Source: Caproicibacter sp046707225 (lineage in GTDB: Bacteria; Bacillota; Clostridia; Oscillospirales; Acutalibacteraceae). From it: 36,796 bases of DNA. How positions within the stretch are numbered: the first letter of the stretch is position 1; every line of letters starts with the position of its first letter. Shown here one piece after another: positions 33,792 to 36,796 of the stretch. The stretch is taken from contig NZ_JBJKOP010000013.1 of the NCBI RefSeq assembly GCF_046707225.1, positions 1 to 36,796 on the forward strand, given 5' to 3'. The notes below the pieces were generated by a model. The model saw only the letters and a program-made list of their open reading frames with translations, did no database searches and was not told where the DNA came from. The position numbers and the translations under genes are program-made.

Positions 33792-34773
33792 ATTCTTCTT
33801 CGTTTTCCGCGATGACGTCCTTCGTGAGCGTTTCCAGCTCAACCATCGTGGAGAGCAGCGACCCGCGGCGACGGAATTCTGCGGCGCCCCGCAGGCCCTT
33901 CAGGTACCAGCCGACATGCTTCCTCGCCTCGTTCATCGCGCGGCGCTCATCCTTGTAGCGGCACATCAGCCCCGCCTGCCGCAGCAGGACGAGCATTTTT
34001 TCAGAAACGCCGGGCGGGGGCAGAATGCGGCAGGATTCCGTCAAATACGCGTTGATTTCCCGGAAGACCCACGGGTTGCCGAGCGCGCCGCGCCCGACCA
34101 TCACGCCATCGCAGCCGGTCTGCTCCAGCATCAGAGCGGCGGATTGAGCCCCCGTCACATCGCCGTTGCCGAGGACCGGGATGGAAACGGCCTCTTTGAC
34201 CGCCTTGATGACGCCCCAGTCGGGGTTCGGGGCGTACATCTGGCTGCGGGTCCGCGCGTGAACCGTCACGGCGGCGGCCCCGGCCTGCTCGCAGATTTTT
34301 GCCACCTCGACGGCGTTTCTGCTTTTCTCGTCCCATCCCGCGCGCATTTTGACCGTGACCGGTACGGGGACGGCGGCTTTCACCGCCGCGACGATCTCGC
34401 CGCAGAGCGCGGGGTCTTTCATCAGCGCGCTGCCCGCGCCGGGGCCGGTGATCTTCGGGGCGGGGCAGCCCATGTTGAGGTCGATGGCGTCGGGGGCGAA
34501 GTCCATCGCGCGCTTCGCGCCCTCCGCCATCACGTCCGGCTCGCTGCCGAACAGCTGAATCGCGCCCGGGCGGGCGTCGGAACCCAGCTCCATTAATTCA
34601 GGCGTTTTTTTATCGTTGAATTGAAGCGCTTTGGCGCTGACCATTTCGCTGGTCGTCATCGCCGCGCCGAACGAGGCGCAGATTTCGCGGAACGCGCGGT
34701 CGCCCGCGCCCGCCATCGGCGCCAGCACCGCCCGGCCCGAAAGCTCGACCGTGCCGATCTTGATCGTATCCAT
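33790..34773 (-). CDS. dusB: tRNA-dihydrouridine synthase (DusB/NifR3 family)
   Basis: This 327-residue flavoenzyme reduces uridines in the D-loop of tRNA. It is an FMN TIM barrel with LAPMAGAGDRAFR at 18-30, catalytic Cys103 in DLNMGCPAPK, the substrate and FMN residues in VTVKMRAGWD and VTVHARTRSQMY, and the NGDV and GRGALGNPW phosphate loops. A C-terminal helical tRNA-binding domain follows. AAAGGA precedes the ATG. Gene choice within the Dus family (DusB) follows the NifR3-like motifs. Confidence 0.95.
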   Translation of the reverse strand: MDTIKIGTVELSGRAVLAPMAGAGDRAFREICASFGAAMTTSEMVSAKALQFNDKKTPELMELGSDARPGAIQLFGSEPDVMAEGAKRAMDFAPDAIDLNMGCPAPKITGPGAGSALMKDPALCGEIVAAVKAAVPVPVTVKMRAGWDEKSRNAVEVAKICEQAGAAAVTVHARTRSQMYAPNPDWGVIKAVKEAVSIPVLGNGDVTGAQSAALMLEQTGCDGVMVGRGALGNPWVFREINAYLTESCRILPPPGVSEKMLVLLRQAGLMCRYKDERRAMNEARKHVGWYLKGLRGAAEFRRRGSLLSTMVELETLTKDVIAENEEE

Positions 34774-34821
34774 AAAAACATCCTTTGATTCTAATAGCAG
34801 TCCCTGTTCAGGGCTACGGTT

Positions 34822-34850
34822 ATTATATCGCTTGCCCTCACCTTTGTACA
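34822..34850 (-). promoter_or_regulatory. Probable promoter of dusB
   Basis: On the minus strand, TGTACA (34845-34850), a 17-bp spacer and a perfect TATAAT (34822-34827), about 50 bp before the start. The -35 is only 4/6. The same TGTACA-N17-TATAAT pair recurs before the small RNA at 36.7 kb. Confidence 0.7.
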
Positions 34851-34958
34851 GCGGCGGCGCAAAGGGAACATTTTCAACAGTCCGAGGTGAAAAAGTTGAA
34901 AACTCTGTTTTCTCTTCATCGCGATGACTAAAAAATGATTACAAATAATTATGTTCGG

Positions 34959-34987
34959 TTGACATAATTTCTTTATTGTTCTAAGAT
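34959..34987 (+). promoter_or_regulatory. Sigma-A-type promoter of the lipoprotein gene
   Basis: Perfect TTGACA (34959-34964), a 17-bp spacer and TAAGAT (34982-34987), about 38 bp before the TTG start. Confidence 0.8.
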
Positions 34988-35024
34988 AAATAAAGATAAT
35001 GAAATATTTTGGGAGGGATCTGTT

Positions 35025-35669
35025 TTGCATGGCCAAAACGCTTGCCGTTACACCACAAAGCGTACAAAAATCCGTGGGATTGCTTTTCTGGCAGCGCTTG
35101 TGATACCTTTTTTCGTTTCATCCTGCGGCCCTTTTCAAAGCCGTGCGGAGGATCCGAATTGGTACAAGACGCACACGACGATTACATCGGTCGACGAAGC
35201 GGCAAAGTTATTTGGCGGCGACCTGCTGCTTGACAAATTGGTGTTAAAACAGGAAAATCCCAAACCGTATACGGAGTTCATCCTCGAATACGCGGATGAG
35301 AACAGTAAAAGCATAAACGACCGTAAGACGTGGAGAATACTTTCCGCTCAGGTGCTTTATGGAGGAGAGCGGTTTGATGTTGAAGACGATTATATCAATC
35401 TGACTATCTTTTTCCAGGAGAATGATCCGAGTTTGGTCGGCTCTGCGCGATATCCGGACGACGGGTTTGAAGCTCAGCTAAGGGGTAGCAAGGCGGCCAA
35501 GACAATCGGAGGCATCGCCGTGAAGTATCGGGAATATAAAAGCAGAGATTTTAAGTATTCCTTCTGTTCGGAATTCAAATATCTGGGATATACCTATTTC
35601 CTGGAATCTTATTCCAAACAGAATCCGAATTTATCTTGGGACACCCTGAACCAGATGCTTTGTTCGTAA
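35025..35669 (+). CDS. Lipoprotein of unknown function
   Basis: This 214-residue protein has a basic N-terminus (RYTTKRTKIR), a hydrophobic core, and a lipobox VSSC with Cys34, so it should be lipid-anchored outside the membrane. The mature domain is mixed alpha/beta, with many Tyr, Phe and acidic residues (YTEFILEYADEN; FKYLGYTYFLESYSKQ). I do not recognise the family. It starts with TTG after GGGAGGG. No terminator hairpin directly follows the stop; the repeat region begins instead. Confidence 0.83.
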   Translation: MHGQNACRYTTKRTKIRGIAFLAALVIPFFVSSCGPFQSRAEDPNWYKTHTTITSVDEAAKLFGGDLLLDKLVLKQENPKPYTEFILEYADENSKSINDRKTWRILSAQVLYGGERFDVEDDYINLTIFFQENDPSLVGSARYPDDGFEAQLRGSKAAKTIGGIAVKYREYKSRDFKYSFCSEFKYLGYTYFLESYSKQNPNLSWDTLNQMLCS

Positions 35670-36152
35670 GGTGCCCCTTAACCCAAATTATTTCTTATTT
35701 TCAGTTTGTGCTCAGGCCGAACGGGCCCCTACTTTCGTCCTCAAACGAAAGTAGGCAAAGGTTGAGTAGGGGGGGACTTCAACTTCCCGTCGAGGAAGGT
35801 ACCTAACCGTCCCCCCTACACCCCCGGCACCTGTCAAGGGGCCCGCTCCAATTCTCCAGTGTAGTGCTTTTCATTGACGGTTCCCATTCTTTCCCTAAGT
35901 GCTTAGTTAGAAAGCATACAGGGAATTGATAGATCAAAGTAACCTTTTTTAAAGTTGAGTGATATATTAAGTAAGCTTGAGTCAAGGCAAGCTAATGACT
36001 TTCAGTTACCCTCTAAAAAGCAGTGGCTTTATTTCCGGAGCCCCCGTCGTCAATGAGAAGCAGTGGGCTTTAAGAACATTGCTTTAGCTCTTTGACAGGT
36101 GTCGGGGGGGACGGTTGGAGCCCTCCCTACGGGAGTTTGAAGTCCCCCTAAC
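35669..36152. repeat. Large imperfect inverted repeat in the gene-free region
   Basis: The left arm (about 35766-35886) and the right arm (about 36038-36152) are imperfect reverse complements of about 115 bp around a core of about 150 bp. Matching blocks include GGGGGACTTCAA, ACCGTCCCCCC, CACCTGTCAA and TTCTCATTGACG-like pairs. At 35669-35722, before the left arm, lies an inverted copy of the tandem repeat found to the right. No transposase or open frame is inside. It resembles a non-autonomous palindromic (MITE-like) element or a genome-wide intergenic repeat family, but no target duplication was found. Confidence 0.6.
35728..35755. repeat. Perfect 10-bp hairpin in the repeat region
   Basis: CCTACTTTCG pairs with CGAAAGTAGG across an 8-nt loop. 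No T-run follows, so it is not an intrinsic terminator. It sits at the left edge of the inverted-repeat element. Confidence 0.7.
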
Positions 36153-36250
36153 TATTATTTTCTCATAGCCTCCAGTTGAGGGTTCCTAAGTTGAGAACAA
36201 AGATTTATTTCTTTCTGTTTCCAATGTTCAAGGCCGCGTAGCGCGATAGA

Positions 36251-36530
36251 CGCTTTGCGTCCCCGTCCGGCCTGAGGACAGAGAGAAAATTAGAAAAAAT
36301 AAGGGTTAAGGGGCACTTTGCCCCAGTTTAGAAAATATTTCTTCTCGTGGCTACGAAAACCGCTTTGCGTTCCTATGCGGCCTGAAGCACAAAGAGAAAA
36401 CAAGAAGAAATAGGGGTTAAGGGGCACTTGGCTCCAAATAAAAATTAGAATTTCTTCGCCGTCGCTGCCTGAAAGCCGCATTTTAACTCGTAAGCGCACA
36501 GATGAAAAGAAAAGAATAAAAAAGTAAAGA
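36251..36530. repeat. 110-bp imperfect tandem repeat, two copies plus a decayed third
   Basis: Unit 1 is 36251-36360 and unit 2 is 36361-36470, both starting CGCTTTGCGT, exactly 110 bp apart. Each contains CGGCCTGA, a purine-rich GAGAAAA stretch, GGGTTAAGGGGCACTT and a TTTCTTC block. A decayed third copy begins near 36476. An inverted copy of the central part lies at 35669-35722. No gene is credible here; an apparent minus-strand frame only translates the repeat. Confidence 0.75.
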
Positions 36531-36603
36531 CAAAAATAAGAAAAATATAATTTCAGTTGAAATTTATGGAAAAAGGCGGTATACTGTTTCTTGTAAGGCA
36601 CAT

Positions 36604-36700
36604 AAAAAAGTGCAAAGCAGGGACAGAGTGTAGCGAGCACTCCGCCCCCTGCATACGGAGAACCACCCTCCATACACAGCGGTAAAACCGCGCATTTGCA
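36604..36700 (-). ncRNA. Candidate free-standing small RNA of about 97 nt with four-way junction
   Basis: Read on the minus strand, the RNA begins at a closing stem TGCAAA (36700-36695) that pairs with TTTGCA (36616-36611), followed by one base and six T's (36609-36604). Inside are three hairpins: GCGGT/ACCGC (36691-36679), a 7-bp stem with a 7-nt loop (36674-36654), and GCAGGG/CCCTGC with an inner GAGTG/CACTC (36652-36617), which abuts the closing stem. A promoter ends 7 bp upstream of the first paired base. It is not a tRNA (no T-loop or CCA), SRP RNA, RNase P RNA or 6S RNA that I can recognise. Confidence 0.6.
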
Positions 36701-36706
36701 GGTAAT

Positions 36707-36735
36707 ATTATACCTCATTCCCCCTGTTTTGTACA
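36707..36735 (-). promoter_or_regulatory. Promoter of the candidate small RNA
   Basis: On the minus strand, TGTACA (36730-36735), a 17-bp spacer and a perfect TATAAT (36707-36712). The expected start, about 36700, is exactly the first base of the RNA's closing stem. Confidence 0.68.
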
Positions 36736-36796
36736 GAGCGGGAAAAAAGGGGCGAAAAATAAATCCTGCTTTTCACGCGCGCCGGTGTATGGAATG

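Noticed and set aside
36251..36530. CRISPR array
   Set aside because: The unit is 110 bp, imperfect, and repeats along its whole length with no constant-repeat/unique-spacer pattern or cas genes.
36604..36700. tRNA gene from the cloverleaf-like fold
   Set aside because: No TTCGA-type T-loop, no seven-base acceptor stem, no CCA, and stem lengths are wrong for tRNA.
36290..36718. 142-codon minus-strand frame in the gene-free region
   Set aside because: It translates the 110-bp tandem repeat (the same VPLNPYFF-like block twice) and runs across the small-RNA candidate. It has no ribosome site and low-complexity Phe-rich content.

Overview
This window looks like the chromosome of an anaerobic, endospore-forming, low-redox member of the class Clostridia. 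An Oscillospiraceae/Ruminococcaceae-like lineage is my inference. The evidence is a complete pyruvate:ferredoxin oxidoreductase, two spoVA genes, a CNNM/CorC-type protein, a PadR/HAAS remnant, Firmicutes-style ribosome sites with frequent TTG starts, and sigma-A promoters of the TTGACA-N17-TATAAT type. By eye the genes are moderately GC-rich (mid to high 50s percent). That produces many long antisense shadow frames, which I have left out. No rRNA, tRNA, CRISPR array, insertion sequence or prophage was seen.

Layout. 1-4.4 kb: the tail of an unknown gene, a GNAT acetyltransferase, a phosphate-uptake operon pstS-pstC-pstA behind six TTAACA-like repeats at an exact 11-bp pitch, and a second GNAT. 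4.4-8.9 kb (minus strand): a small membrane-anchored protein, then a peptide/nickel-type ABC operon (binding lipoprotein plus two permeases, no ATPases) behind a leader of about 400 nt that contains structure and an internal terminator. 8.9-13.3 kb: cysteine desulfurase, thiI, cinA and an unknown gene, making a sulfur-relay/tRNA-thiolation operon. 13.3-16.7 kb: an HtrA protease, a small membrane protein, an HTH regulator fused to Gly-rich pentapeptide-like repeats, and a CBS-pair protein. 16.7-20.4 kb: the large PFOR gene. 20.5-24.2 kb: a CNNM/CorC protein, then a preQ1-I riboswitch, queT and a KtrB-type potassium channel subunit. 24.2-25.6 kb: an AT-richer accessory patch with an exported Ig-like protein and doubtful small ORFs. 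25.6-27.9 kb: a HAAS-domain membrane protein, a beheaded PadR regulator, and spoVAC-spoVAD. 27.9-34.8 kb: a phosphohexomutase, an orphan MacB/LolD-type ATPase, a small conserved protein, an InlB-repeat surface protein, DegV, a double-GNAT protein and a DusB-type tRNA-dihydrouridine synthase. 34.9-36.8 kb: a lipoprotein, then about 1.1 kb without genes. That last stretch holds a large imperfect inverted repeat, a 110-bp tandem repeat and a probable free-standing structured RNA of about 97 nt with its own promoter and terminator.

A recurring feature is systems that appear without their usual partners in the window: pstSCA without pstB, the peptide permeases without ATPases, ktrB without ktrA, spoVAC-AD without spoVAE, and an ABC ATPase without a permease. 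The partners may lie elsewhere in the genome.

The most interesting signals are the phased Pho-box array, the four-way-junction small RNA at 36604-36700, the structured leader of the peptide transporter, the repeat region at 35.7-36.5 kb, and a GADGPTAIF motif (recalled from decarboxylase beta subunits) in a small HAAS membrane protein.
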